Below are positions 23,263-31,770 of a stretch of 42,913 bases of DNA, piece after piece; position 1 is the first letter of the stretch; each line of letters begins with the position of its first letter. This DNA is from CAYJEQ01 sp964370185 (GTDB taxonomy: Bacteria; Bacillota; Clostridia; Oscillospirales; Ruminococcaceae). The stretch covers positions 1 to 42,913 of the forward strand of contig CAYJIJ010000013.1 in assembly GCA_964370185.1 (NCBI GenBank), in the 5' to 3' direction. The position numbers were made by a program, and so were the translations under genes. Under the pieces are notes generated by a model, which saw only the letters and a list, made by a program, of their open reading frames with translations, made no database searches and was not told where the DNA came from.

Positions 23263-25536
23263 ATGAAACAAAAATTTGACATCTTGGGAATGTCTTGTTC
23301 AGCCTGTGCGGCGAATATCGAAAGAGTTCTCGGCAGACTGGGCGGAATTAACAGTGTTTCAGTAAATTTACTGAGCAATAATATGTCAGTTGATTATGAC
23401 GAAAATCTGCTTTCAGAATCAGACATTGTCACAGCGGTGGATAATGCAGGTTTTGAAGCATTTCCTATAAATGAAGCTGAGAAAAAGGCTGTAAAAGAAG
23501 ATAAAAAAGATTTAGCAAAAGAGGAGCTTTTAGAAATGAAGCAAAGGCTTATCATTTCTCTGCTCTTTTCAGTCCCCCTATTTTATATATCAATGGGCCA
23601 TATGATGGGCTGGCCTTTGCCCCACTTTTTCCATGGTGCTGAAAATGCGATTACATTTTCCTTTACGCAGTTTTTGCTCGCTATTCCAGTAGTTTTTATA
23701 AACAAAAAATACTATGCCGTGGGCTTTAAAGCGCTCTACTCAAAGCATCCAAATATGGATTCTTTAATTGCAATAGGCACTTCGGCGGCATTAATTTATG
23801 GTGTATTTGCTATTTATAGGATTGGAATAGGCTTGGGGCAGGGAGATTTAGATGTAGTAAATCAGTATTCTATGGATTTATATTTTGAATCCGCCGCAGT
23901 GGTTTTAGCTCTTATAACACTTGGAAAATTCTTAGAAACAAGGGCAAAAAGCAAGACCTCGGAAGCTATAAAAAAACTTATCGACTTAGCACCTAAAACT
24001 GCACTTGTAATCAGAAATGGAAAAGAAATTGAAATAGATGTAGCCGATTTGCTACTTAGTGATGTAGTAATAGTAAAACCTGGGCAGAGCATACCTACCG
24101 ACGGTGTTATCCTCAAGGGCAAGAGCTCTGTTGACGAATCCATGCTTACTGGCGAGAGCTTGCCAGTTGAAAAGGCGGAGGGCGATAAGGTAATTGGTGC
24201 AAGTATAAACAAATCTGGGTATATTGAATTTGAGGTGTCTAAACTTGGGGATGACACTGTACTTGCGCAGATTATTAAACTTGTGGAGGAAGCAAGCTCC
24301 TCTAAGGCGCCTATTGCAAAGCTTGCAGATAAAATTAGCAGTGTGTTTGTCCCCATTGTAATCACCATAGCGGTTGTTGCAACATTAGTATGGTTGTTTT
24401 TAGGCTATTCTTTTGAGTTTTCGCTATCAATAGGCATATCGGTACTTGTTATTTCCTGCCCCTGTGCGCTCGGGCTTGCAACACCTACTGCAATCATGGT
24501 GGGCACGGGAAAAGGTGCGGAGAATGGGATACTTATAAAGTCTGCCGAGGCTTTAGAAACAGCGCATACAATAGATACTGTAATAATGGATAAGACCGGC
24601 ACTATAACCGAGGGAAAACCGCAAGTTACTGATTTGATGGTATCGGAAAAGATTACGAAAGAAAGAATGTTGCAACTGGCGGCTTCCGTTGAAAAAAATT
24701 CCGAGCACCCCTTGGCTGAGGCGATTGTAAATAAATGCACCGAGGACGCTTTAACCATTCTCCCCGTTAGTGATTTTGAGGCTTTGCATGGCTTGGGGAT
24801 AAGGGCTAATGTAGATAACAGCACTGTATTTATCGGCAATAAGAAGCTTATGGAAGAAAAGAATATCGCTTTTGCTGGCTTTGATGTTCATGCGCAGAAT
24901 TTAGCCGACGAGGGCAAAACCCCTATGTTTTTTGCTGATAGTATTGAGGTTCTTGGCATAATAGCGGTTGCGGATGTGGTTAAACCCACAAGCCAAAAGG
25001 CGATTGAAGCATTTAAGAGGATGGGTATAGAAGTAATAATGCTGACGGGTGATAATAAACGAACTGCCGAGGCAATCGGTAAAAAGTTAAATGTGAGCAA
25101 GATTATAGCGGAAGTACTGCCTCATGATAAGGAAAAGGAAGTGCGCTCACTCATGGAAGCAGGAAAAAAAGTTGCGATGATTGGTGATGGCATAAACGAT
25201 GCCCCTGCACTTGTCCGTGCGGATGTGGGAATTGCAATAGGTGCTGGAACCGATGTGGCGATAGAATCCGCAGATATTGTTTTAGTCCGAAACGACCTTT
25301 TAGACAGTGTTAAGGCTGTACAGCTCAGTAAAGCAGTAATTAAAAATATAAAGCAAAATCTATTTTGGGCATTTATTTACAACACTATTGGCATACCACT
25401 TGCGGCAGGGGTATTCTTTGGTCTGCTTGGTTGGAAGCTAAATCCGATGTTTGCAGGTGCTGCGATGAGTCTCAGCAGTGTTTCAGTGGTGTCAAATGCG
25501 CTAAGGCTTAAGTTCTTTAAGGCTTCTGTTGATTAA
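23263..25536 (+). CDS. copA: Copper-exporting P1B-type ATPase
   Basis: A 757-aa Cu(I) pump of the plasma membrane. It has one N-terminal HMA domain (Cys12 and Cys15 in MSCSAC), eight membrane segments, the TGES dephosphorylation loop (296-299), the transport motif CPC (399-401), the phosphorylated Asp443 in DKTGT, the SEHPL nucleotide motif, GDGINDAPAL, and in the last helices YN and MSLSSVSVVSN, which mark the Cu(I) P1B-1 type. I place the start at 23263 (AAAGGA about 9 nt upstream); ATGs at 23254 and 23257 are alternatives. The frame opens at 23179, but without a ribosome site. Confidence 0.95.
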   Translation: MKQKFDILGMSCSACAANIERVLGRLGGINSVSVNLLSNNMSVDYDENLLSESDIVTAVDNAGFEAFPINEAEKKAVKEDKKDLAKEELLEMKQRLIISLLFSVPLFYISMGHMMGWPLPHFFHGAENAITFSFTQFLLAIPVVFINKKYYAVGFKALYSKHPNMDSLIAIGTSAALIYGVFAIYRIGIGLGQGDLDVVNQYSMDLYFESAAVVLALITLGKFLETRAKSKTSEAIKKLIDLAPKTALVIRNGKEIEIDVADLLLSDVVIVKPGQSIPTDGVILKGKSSVDESMLTGESLPVEKAEGDKVIGASINKSGYIEFEVSKLGDDTVLAQIIKLVEEASSSKAPIAKLADKISSVFVPIVITIAVVATLVWLFLGYSFEFSLSIGISVLVISCPCALGLATPTAIMVGTGKGAENGILIKSAEALETAHTIDTVIMDKTGTITEGKPQVTDLMVSEKITKERMLQLAASVEKNSEHPLAEAIVNKCTEDALTILPVSDFEALHGLGIRANVDNSTVFIGNKKLMEEKNIAFAGFDVHAQNLADEGKTPMFFADSIEVLGIIAVADVVKPTSQKAIEAFKRMGIEVIMLTGDNKRTAEAIGKKLNVSKIIAEVLPHDKEKEVRSLMEAGKKVAMIGDGINDAPALVRADVGIAIGAGTDVAIESADIVLVRNDLLDSVKAVQLSKAVIKNIKQNLFWAFIYNTIGIPLAAGVFFGLLGWKLNPMFAGAAMSLSSVSVVSNALRLKFFKASVD

Positions 25537-25592
25537 TAAATGATGCTTTATACAAATATTAATACTAACAAACCCTATTTTTCTCAAAAAAC

Positions 25593-25642
25593 TTGACTTT
25601 CATTCCTTTTTGTAGTATATTAGTAATTACTGATATACTACA
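25593..25642 (+). promoter_or_regulatory. Promoter with a 32-bp near-perfect palindromic operator
   Basis: TTGACT (25593-25598), a 17-bp spacer and TATATT (25616-25621) are overlapped by a palindrome at 25611-25642, in which 15 of 16 base pairs match (TGTAGTATAT outer arms, AGTAATTACT core). ArsR-family repressors bind such A/T palindromes over the -10 box. The regulator encoded at 26481 in the same operon is the obvious candidate. Confidence 0.7.
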
Positions 25643-25706
25643 AAATAATGTTACGAAGCTAAAAAATAACTTTTATTATGCTCTTGACGAAAGGAATGTC
25701 TTTTAA

Positions 25707-25919
25707 ATGATGAAGAATAAGCGACTTGCTGTTGTAGATGGGCTGTGTGTGGCATGTGGAAGCTGTTTAAAAGCATGTCCCCTTGCCGCTATTTCTATAA
25801 CCGATGGTATAAAAGCAAGGGTTGATGAAAAAAAATGTGTGGGCTGTGGCAAATGCAGTAAGATATGCCCTGCTTCAGTTATAGAAATTATTACGACTGA
25901 GGTGCGCTATGAACAATAA
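25707..25919 (+). CDS. 2[4Fe-4S] ferredoxin
   Basis: A 70-aa electron carrier with two classic cluster motifs: CVACGSCLKACP and CVGCGKCSKICP. The last ten codons overlap the next gene, so the two are probably translated together. It is the first gene of the ferredoxin, membrane Fe-S protein and ArsR operon. It probably passes electrons to or from the membrane partner. Confidence 0.9.
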   Translation: MMKNKRLAVVDGLCVACGSCLKACPLAAISITDGIKARVDEKKCVGCGKCSKICPASVIEIITTEVRYEQ

Positions 25920-26478
25920 AAAATGGTATGATTATTTATGGATTATTGAAATTTTATACTTTACTTTAGGATTTTTTAATATACTTTTTGCGTGGTTTGG
26001 GATGATTTTCTTTCTGACACCACTAATTATTGCAATATTTACAGGAAACAAATCCTATTGCCATAATTTCTGTGGTAGGGGTCAGCTTTTTACCGTTTTA
26101 GGTAGCAAACTCTCCCGTAATTCGCCCCTACCTAAATTTGTGAAAACAAAATTATTTAGGTATAGTTTTCTGAGTTTTTTTATGATAATGTTCTTTAATA
26201 TGCTCTTTACAACTTATTTAGTTTTTGCAGGAGCTTCTAATTTATCAGAGCTCGTCACATTATTCTGGATGTTTAAATTGCCGTGGGAATTTGCAAACAC
26301 TACCGATATCCCAAATTGGATTGCGCAGTTTGCATTTGGGTTTTACAGTGTTATGCTCACTTCGAGTGCTTTAGGAATTTTTACAATGATCTTTTATAAG
26401 CCACGAGGCTTTTGTGTCTACTGTCCTATGGGTACAATGACACAAGCAATTTGCAGACTTAAAAACAAAGGAGAATAG
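25909..26478 (+). CDS. Membrane 4Fe-4S protein (NapH/CcoG-like polyferredoxin core)
   Basis: A 189-aa protein with about four membrane segments. It has two short Cys sites: CHNFCGRGQLFT (about 47-58) and CVYCPMGTMTQAIC near the C terminus. This pattern, membrane helices with CxxxC-G-R-G and CxxCP-G, belongs to the NapH/CcoG/RnfB-like membrane ferredoxin group that moves electrons at the cytoplasmic membrane. It is short and has few Cys, so fewer clusters than NapH. It is encoded between a ferredoxin and a thiol-sensing regulator. The exact partner is unknown. Confidence 0.7.
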   Translation: MNNKKWYDYLWIIEILYFTLGFFNILFAWFGMIFFLTPLIIAIFTGNKSYCHNFCGRGQLFTVLGSKLSRNSPLPKFVKTKLFRYSFLSFFMIMFFNMLFTTYLVFAGASNLSELVTLFWMFKLPWEFANTTDIPNWIAQFAFGFYSVMLTSSALGIFTMIFYKPRGFCVYCPMGTMTQAICRLKNKGE

Positions 26479-26480
26479 TC

Positions 26481-26777
26481 ATGGATGAAATGCAGGAAAA
26501 GGCAAAAGAAATCGCTGATTTATTAAAACTTGTAGCAAATGAGAATAGACTACTTATATTATGTGAGCTTTCAAAAGAGCCACAAACTGTTAGTACATTG
26601 CTTAAAACGCTTAATATCACACAATCAGGATTATCTCAGCATTTAGCCCTTTTAAAAGCCCACGGCATACTTGATTATGACAAAAAAGCTCAGACAATCA
26701 CCTACAATATCAAAGACGAAAGAGTTTTAACACTCTTAGAGACTATCAAGAAAACTTACTGTAATTCGGACGCATAA
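26481..26777 (+). CDS. ArsR-family repressor with a BigR/SqrR-like cysteine pair
   Basis: A 98-aa winged-helix repressor (LLKLVANENRLLILCEL opening, recognition helix ITQSGLSQHLALLKAHG). It has only two Cys, Cys28 in the second helix and Cys94 near the end, 66 residues apart. That equals the spacing of the persulfide-sensing pair in BigR and SqrR (Cys42/Cys108 and equivalents). The metal-site ELCVCDL motif of classical ArsR/SmtB is absent. I infer sensing of reactive sulfur or redox state, with the palindrome at 25611-25642 as its operator. Confidence 0.85.
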   Translation: MDEMQEKAKEIADLLKLVANENRLLILCELSKEPQTVSTLLKTLNITQSGLSQHLALLKAHGILDYDKKAQTITYNIKDERVLTLLETIKKTYCNSDA

Positions 26778-26825
26778 TATAAATTGATTGTAATAAGAGC
26801 GCAAGCTAAGTATCTCAAATAAGAC

Positions 26826-26870
26826 TTTTACCCCCTTATCCTCGCTATCTGCAAGGATAAGGGGGTAAAA
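26826..26870. terminator. Bidirectional terminator between the ArsR operon and the anti-sigma gene
   Basis: A perfect 17-bp stem (26826-26842 with 26854-26870) has an 11-nt loop with T/A tracts on both sides. Its core resembles the hairpin at 40888-40932. Confidence 0.8.
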
Positions 26871-26929
26871 TACATTTTGTTTAATTTCTTCATTAGTGAA
26901 GTAATGCAAGAATCTTAGAAAAATTCAAG

Positions 26930-27979
26930 CTATTTTAAGTTCACTGTAAACTCTTCGCCAACAGCCTCAAATTCAGCCACTACTGGGCCTTCCTCAACAG
27001 TTTGGCAATAAAGCTGTAATGTAAAGTACTCTACATCGTCTGTAATTGTGTATTCACTATCAAGTGCAAGGCCTCCACCCTGTCCAGCATGACCATATTC
27101 TTCTACAAATTTCACTTCATTCCCTAAATTATCCACACCAACTATTTCAATATTTTTATCATGCATAAGGCTATCCGTGGTGTAGTATATATTTGTGGAG
27201 ATTGGATTTGTTGTGAAGTTTTCAATTCTTATCTCTGTGCCATTGCCTAAATCGAAATCACGAACTAATTCTTCAGAGTATGTTTTTTCTGCAAGCTCTT
27301 CACCATTGGTACTAAACTTAAATTCCCATTTTTCTTTGATATATTCGTCATTAATATCAACACCTGCAATTTCTACATTGATGTCCATATCGCCTTCGAA
27401 TTCCTCATTTAGAAGCACTTCGCTTATTAAGCCCTGTGTGCTCTCATCTATTTTATAGCTTGTATGCAAATGTGTTGCATTCATATATTCGCCGTTTATA
27501 TATAGTCTTAAATGAGGTATGAAGTTATTTCCCTCTTCTATTACTTCATTTTCTGAAGAAACTGCTGTTGAGATGAAAATTTTATTATTCATTTTGTCAT
27601 ATATCACTTCGTCTATACTTACTGTAATACCTTCTTTTGTAATTGGTGTGCTCACAATTGTTGCATAATTGTCTAAGCTTGCATTAAGTCCGAATACATC
27701 GGCAATTGAGTGTGCAATTGGGTTTGTTGTTGCAAATGCTTGTACTCCCACTAAGGAAGTTGTAGCTACAATTAATAGCGACGCTGCGGTAGCTATAAGC
27801 CTCTTAGGTAATTTATTATTTGTTTTCTTATTCATTTCATTATTCCCCTTTAATAGTTTTCTTTTTAAAATTTCATTGCTTAGTATTTTATCTTTTTCAT
27901 CCTGAGTGAGGATGCATTCTTCGTAGTCACTTATATCCGTCTTCACTTCGTTTAGTACCTCATAGATATTTTCTTTCAT
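26930..27979 (-). CDS. Membrane-anchored anti-sigma-type protein (DUF4179-like)
   Basis: A 349-aa protein. The cytoplasmic N terminus (about 1-60) is acidic with a basic stretch near 45-60, one membrane segment lies at about 62-85, and the outside region (about 90-349) is beta rich. This is the layout of DUF4179-type proteins encoded next to ECF sigma factors. It starts 1 bp after the sigma gene; I choose ATG 27979 because GAGAGGTG lies 7 nt upstream. An in-frame GTG at 27988 overlaps the sigma gene. No zinc-type HxxxCxxC motif is seen, so it is probably not a ZAS anti-sigma factor. Confidence 0.75.
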   Translation of the reverse strand: MKENIYEVLNEVKTDISDYEECILTQDEKDKILSNEILKRKLLKGNNEMNKKTNNKLPKRLIATAASLLIVATTSLVGVQAFATTNPIAHSIADVFGLNASLDNYATIVSTPITKEGITVSIDEVIYDKMNNKIFISTAVSSENEVIEEGNNFIPHLRLYINGEYMNATHLHTSYKIDESTQGLISEVLLNEEFEGDMDINVEIAGVDINDEYIKEKWEFKFSTNGEELAEKTYSEELVRDFDLGNGTEIRIENFTTNPISTNIYYTTDSLMHDKNIEIVGVDNLGNEVKFVEEYGHAGQGGGLALDSEYTITDDVEYFTLQLYCQTVEEGPVVAEFEAVGEEFTVNLK

Positions 27980-27980
27980 C

Positions 27981-28532
27981 TCATTCACCTCTCAGATTTA
28001 AAATTGTGCGCAGTTTTTTTCGTCCCCTTGAAAGCCGATTGTAAATATTATCTGGCGATATTTTCATTTCACGGCTGACCTGCTCCATCTCCTGCTCTTC
28101 TAAATAAAGTCTTGTAAAAATTTCTTTATCTTTTTCATTTAAACCACTGAGCATAGCCTGAAAACTTTCATTTATTTCCTTTTCCAAAAGCATATTCACA
28201 GCCTTTTCATCGCTGATATTCTGCGCTGTGTCAATATCCTCCTGAGTGATTTCTTTAATGTACTTTCTTGCATAACTTATTGCCTTATATCTCGTTATGC
28301 CTGCAATCCAGTTCTTAAAAGAGCTTTTTTCGGCTTTAAACTGCTCGATATTATCCCATATTGCTAAGAGTACATCATTAAAACATTCCTCATGGTAATT
28401 TGGTAGAAGATTTAGATGCTTTCTAATGATACTCTTGATTAAATTACCGTAATTATCAAGCACTAAAGAAAGAGATTGCTCTTCTCTATTTATTATTTGC
28501 TTAACTAATATTTGTTCGGAAATACCTGACAC
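27981..28532 (-). CDS. ECF-type RNA polymerase sigma factor
   Basis: A 183-aa sigma factor. Region 2 covers about 20-95 (YHEECFNDVLLAIWDNIEQF for core binding, then FKNWIAGITRYKAIS for the -10 box) and region 4 about 125-180 (helix-turn-helix MEQVSREMKISPDNIYNRLS). The start is GTG at 28532 with AAAGGAGGT 6 nt upstream; the upstream extension to 28592 has no ribosome site. It is co-transcribed with the anti-sigma gene and probably directs its own operon. Confidence 0.9.
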   Translation of the reverse strand: MSGISEQILVKQIINREEQSLSLVLDNYGNLIKSIIRKHLNLLPNYHEECFNDVLLAIWDNIEQFKAEKSSFKNWIAGITRYKAISYARKYIKEITQEDIDTAQNISDEKAVNMLLEKEINESFQAMLSGLNEKDKEIFTRLYLEEQEMEQVSREMKISPDNIYNRLSRGRKKLRTILNLRGE

Positions 28533-28620
28533 ATATACACCTCCTTTGTGCTTCCATATTATATTTCGCAGAAAAAAAGTCAAATCTATCATTATCTGAA
28601 AAATTTTTTTATAATATTAA

Positions 28621-28661
28621 AATTCCCTTTTCTGTGCCTTTAAATGCAAAGAAAGGGAATT
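28621..28661. terminator. Hairpin upstream of the ECF sigma gene
   Basis: A 10-bp pair (28621-28630 with 28652-28661) is followed on the minus strand by TTTTAATATT. It could stop readthrough from the symporter genes into the sigma operon. Otherwise 28533-28900 shows only the hairpin at 28817-28858. Confidence 0.5.
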
Positions 28662-28816
28662 ATTATTTTTCGCCTTAAAAGCAAGCCGATAATAGCATAG
28701 TCATCCCCAATTGTCAATTACTGATAAGAAAGTATGGGCAATGTATAAAGTGTATTTTTCTCTTTATTGTATTTTATCTATAAATAGGCTTGGCTTTGCC
28801 CTAATATAAAAATAAA

Positions 28817-28858
28817 CTAAGATGCATGGGTACCCTTGCGAGCACTCATGCATCTTAG
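28817..28858 (-). terminator. Terminator of symporter copy 1
   Basis: A perfect 12-bp stem (28817-28828 with 28847-28858) is followed on the minus strand by TTTATTTTTAT. It lies 42 bases past the small-subunit stop. Confidence 0.75.
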
Positions 28859-28900
28859 CCTTGTGTATATTATTAGGAATAATCAAGTAGTAAGGAAGAA

Positions 28901-29176
28901 CTATTTATTTTCGTTAGCTCTTCTTTCTTCAGCGTCAGCTTTAGCTTTGCCAGCAAATTTAAATACTTCTTGTAGGTAGTTTGCAAATATTCCTAAAGCG
29001 ATAGCACTTGTGATAATTGGTGCTGCCCAGATGCAAATCCAGTCAACTCTATTAATAAATCCGTAGCCATAGAATGAACTTAGAACTACATAGAGAAGAA
29101 TCATTGCGCCGTCAACGCCAAACCACTTAATGGCTAAGTCTTCTTTTGTGAATACTCTTTTATTATTTTCACTCAT
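28901..29176 (-). CDS. Small membrane partner of the sodium:solute symporter (copy 1)
   Basis: A 91-aa protein with two membrane segments (about 25-43 and 46-68), an N-terminal cytoplasmic helix and a charged tail (FKFAGKAKADAEERR). It starts 17 bp after the symporter stop with AGGAGG 7 nt before ATG. The adjacent symporter gene and an almost identical second copy, also behind a symporter, argue for an obligate partner, comparable in position to YhdT beside PanF. It differs from copy 2 only near the end (E to T, N to K). Confidence 0.75.
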   Translation of the reverse strand: MSENNKRVFTKEDLAIKWFGVDGAMILLYVVLSSFYGYGFINRVDWICIWAAPIITSAIALGIFANYLQEVFKFAGKAKADAEERRANENK

Positions 29177-29193
29177 AGTATTATCCTCCTAAA

Positions 29194-30621
29194 TTATTTA
29201 ATAACTACTGCCTCATCCTCATGCAGTACTTTACCGAAGTTGTTACCGATGATGAATGCGATTAATGATGCAGGTAGACCGAATACTAATGCATCAACAG
29301 GTCTTTCACCGAATAGTGCTTCGCTGTATAGTGGGAAGTTTGTAAAGTAGAACCATACTAAGAAACCTACTACCATTGAAAGGAGACCTGCAACATTTGT
29401 CTTTTTGCCTGTGTACATAACCGCTGCAAGTAGTGGTACGAACAGCGCACACATTGAAAGACTTGATAAGAAAATCATGATATCGTATACGAGTGGGAAC
29501 ATAAATGCAACCGGAACAGCAATACAAGCAAATACTATACAGGAAATTCTGGTAATATTGATGCTTTGTTTATCTGTAAGTGGTTTTCTAAGTAGTGGTT
29601 GTACGACATCCTTAGCAACAATTTCACCACCAACTAAGAACTGTGTATCAATTGTGGAGATAATCGCACCAAATACACCGAAGATGAATAATCCTCTTAC
29701 TACCGGTGGTAGATTTTCAAGGATAAGTGTGATGTATTCAAATTCAGGCTGTACAACTTCAGGATTTCTTGCTCTTACAAGCAGACCAGCCATCATATTT
29801 ACAACGTCGAATGATAGGAAGATAGAGAAACCAATTAGAAGTGCGCGTCCACCTGTTCTTGGTGTGTTAGCAGCAGCAAATCTCTGATAGAAAGCAGGGT
29901 CTTTGTACATGTTTATGCAAAGTAGTACAAGTACAACGGCTCGCCCAGGCGGTGTACCACCAAATGCTGTCATCATTGCTGGTGCTTCAACATTTAGCAC
30001 TGCTCCGATAGCTTCCCAACCGCCAAAGTCCATAGCAGCAACGGGAAGAGCCATACAGATACTAACAATCATAACTGCAAAGAAAATCATGTCGGTAACC
30101 GCAACGCCCATTAGACCACCCATTGTTGCGATTGCAACGGATACTACAAGTACGCCGATAGCAACTATGTATTTATTAATTCCCCAAGCAGCTTCACCTA
30201 CATAACCTGTAGCAGCAACTTCACCGATACCCATAAGAGCAGATAGAAGTACAATTGTGCCGAATAGAGCTGCAATTTTACCATAGTAGCGCTCGAGTAG
30301 TTGCGGTACTGTACCATTTACTCTTAGTGAAACCTTAGGGCCTACCCATAGAGCAAGTGGGAAACGAACTAAGTGAGCACCGATACTCCAGATGAAGTAT
30401 GCGGAGATACCCATGTAAGCAACATAACCTGTTGTACCGATAACGCCGGCACCACCGTACCATGAAGCAACCATTGTACCTACGGCGAGTGACCATGGTA
30501 GGGATCTATTTGCAGAGTAAAAGCTGTCCATGCTATCAGCAGTGGAAGCAAAATATTTACCTACCCACAGGATGCCAAGAGCACATAGTAGCAAGGTAAT
30601 ATTATCAACCATTGTTAACAT
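29194..30621 (-). CDS. Sodium:solute symporter (SSS family), copy 1
   Basis: A 475-aa transporter with about 13 membrane segments, starting MLTMVDN at 30621 with AGGAGG 8 nt upstream. SSS features are visible: ASWYGGAGVIGTTGYVAYMG near 52-71 in the first core helix, and VFGAIISTIDTQFLVG in the region of the eighth core helix, where the second sodium site lies. Uptake is driven by sodium. Family members carry sugars, proline, pantothenate, betaines and other compounds; the substrate is not decided by sequence. It is followed by the 91-aa partner gene. Much of its sequence is identical to copy 2. Confidence 0.92.
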   Translation of the reverse strand: MLTMVDNITLLLCALGILWVGKYFASTADSMDSFYSANRSLPWSLAVGTMVASWYGGAGVIGTTGYVAYMGISAYFIWSIGAHLVRFPLALWVGPKVSLRVNGTVPQLLERYYGKIAALFGTIVLLSALMGIGEVAATGYVGEAAWGINKYIVAIGVLVVSVAIATMGGLMGVAVTDMIFFAVMIVSICMALPVAAMDFGGWEAIGAVLNVEAPAMMTAFGGTPPGRAVVLVLLCINMYKDPAFYQRFAAANTPRTGGRALLIGFSIFLSFDVVNMMAGLLVRARNPEVVQPEFEYITLILENLPPVVRGLFIFGVFGAIISTIDTQFLVGGEIVAKDVVQPLLRKPLTDKQSINITRISCIVFACIAVPVAFMFPLVYDIMIFLSSLSMCALFVPLLAAVMYTGKKTNVAGLLSMVVGFLVWFYFTNFPLYSEALFGERPVDALVFGLPASLIAFIIGNNFGKVLHEDEAVVIK

Positions 30622-30714
30622 AAAATTTTTCCTCCTAAAATATCTACATAAATAATTATATTAAGTAGGGATTTCTTTTGAGCATTGAGTTTTTTCGTTA
30701 TACCCCAACGCCCC

Positions 30715-30830
30715 GTACAGTGCAAATGCAGTAGAAAATTTAATATATAACCCCCATGCCTGACCTACACAAGTTTTTGATGGCTATAACATAAATCTTC
30801 GGCTATACACAAGATATTCCTATTTAAAAC
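30715..30830 (-). promoter_or_regulatory. Conserved leader/promoter block of symporter copy 1
   Basis: This block recurs upstream of copy 2 (33299-33412). Two invariant stretches stand out: CCCCCATGCCTGACCT at 30751-30766 and the region holding GGCTATA twice (30782-30788, 30801-30807), followed by CACAAGATATTCCT. A candidate minus-strand promoter (TTGTGT, 17 bp, TATATA) falls on it. The remainder of 30622-31477 is very A/T rich with no gene; the only other structure is the terminator of copy 2 near 31393-31430. Confidence 0.5.
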
Positions 30831-31397
30831 AAATGAACTGCATTTTAATTTCAGTATTACACGTTCACAGAAACTACATATTTGTTTGCTTAAGTTTATA
30901 GTTTTATGATGTTTTAGCTTAGTAGTCCGATGAAATGCTTGATTAAAAAAATGTACAAAATCAATAACTCGACAATCTTTTGCTTTAAAAAATAAAATAT
31001 TCTATAAAGTAGCATCGGCAAATTAATGTGTTTTTGCATAAATTAAACTAATATATTTAACAATACTTATATATTAGTTCCATGCATAAATTATAACACA
31101 GTTTATTAATAAAATCTACATTTTTTTGTAAATAAATGCTATTTTTGTAATAAGTATAGAATACTGTTAAAAAAATTCACATAATTAACAAATCGCTTGA
31201 TTTCTTGCTACTTAATTAAATAATATTTTACTGTTTAAGTATATTTTTTCTGAGCTTAAATATTTATTTAAAATTTTAGGCGCTATAATAAAATATGTGG
31301 TGTATTACCTCATCGAAGACGATACAGGTAATAAAATTTCATCCAAACAATTGGTATAGAAGTAAATTATAGTATAATCAAGCACAAAAAAACCAAA

Positions 31398-31432
31398 ATA
31401 CATGAGCCCCAATTAAGGAAGCTCATGTATCT
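31398..31432 (-). terminator. Terminator of symporter copy 2
   Basis: ATACATGAGC and GCTCATGTAT form a 10-bp stem with an A/T tract beyond it on the minus strand, the counterpart of 28817-28858 after copy 1. Confidence 0.65.
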
Positions 31433-31477
31433 TAGTCTTGTGTATATTATTAGGAATAATTAAATTGTAGCGAAGAG

Positions 31478-31753
31478 TTATTTCTTTTCGTTAGCTCTTC
31501 TTGTTTCAGCGTCAGCTTTAGCTTTGCCAGCAAATTTAAATACTTCTTGTAGGTAGTTTGCAAATATTCCTAAAGCGATAGCACTTGTGATAATTGGTGC
31601 TGCCCAGATGCAAATCCAGTCAACTCTATTAATAAATCCGTAGCCATAGAATGAACTTAGAACTACATAGAGAAGAATCATTGCGCCGTCAACGCCAAAC
31701 CACTTAATGGCTAAGTCTTCTTTTGTGAATACTCTTTTATTATTTTCACTCAT
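31478..31753 (-). CDS. Small membrane partner of the sodium:solute symporter (copy 2)
   Basis: A 91-aa protein that differs from copy 1 only at two positions near the C terminus. The DNA is identical to copy 1 over about 274 bases (28928-29201 of copy 1), including the ribosome site. It starts 17 bp after the symporter stop. Such complete identity, in contrast to the more divergent symporter ends, suggests recent gene conversion or strong constraint. Confidence 0.75.
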   Translation of the reverse strand: MSENNKRVFTKEDLAIKWFGVDGAMILLYVVLSSFYGYGFINRVDWICIWAAPIITSAIALGIFANYLQEVFKFAGKAKADAETRRANEKK

Positions 31754-31770
31754 AGTATTATCCTCCTAAA

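Noticed and set aside
26930..27979. Zinc-binding anti-sigma (ZAS) protein
   Set aside because: No HxxxCxxC motif in the cytoplasmic part; the layout fits a DUF4179-type protein better.
30622..31100. Sigma-54 promoter before symporter copy 1
   Set aside because: No GG-N10-GC pattern with flanking TGGCA/TTGC was found on the minus strand here or before copy 2.
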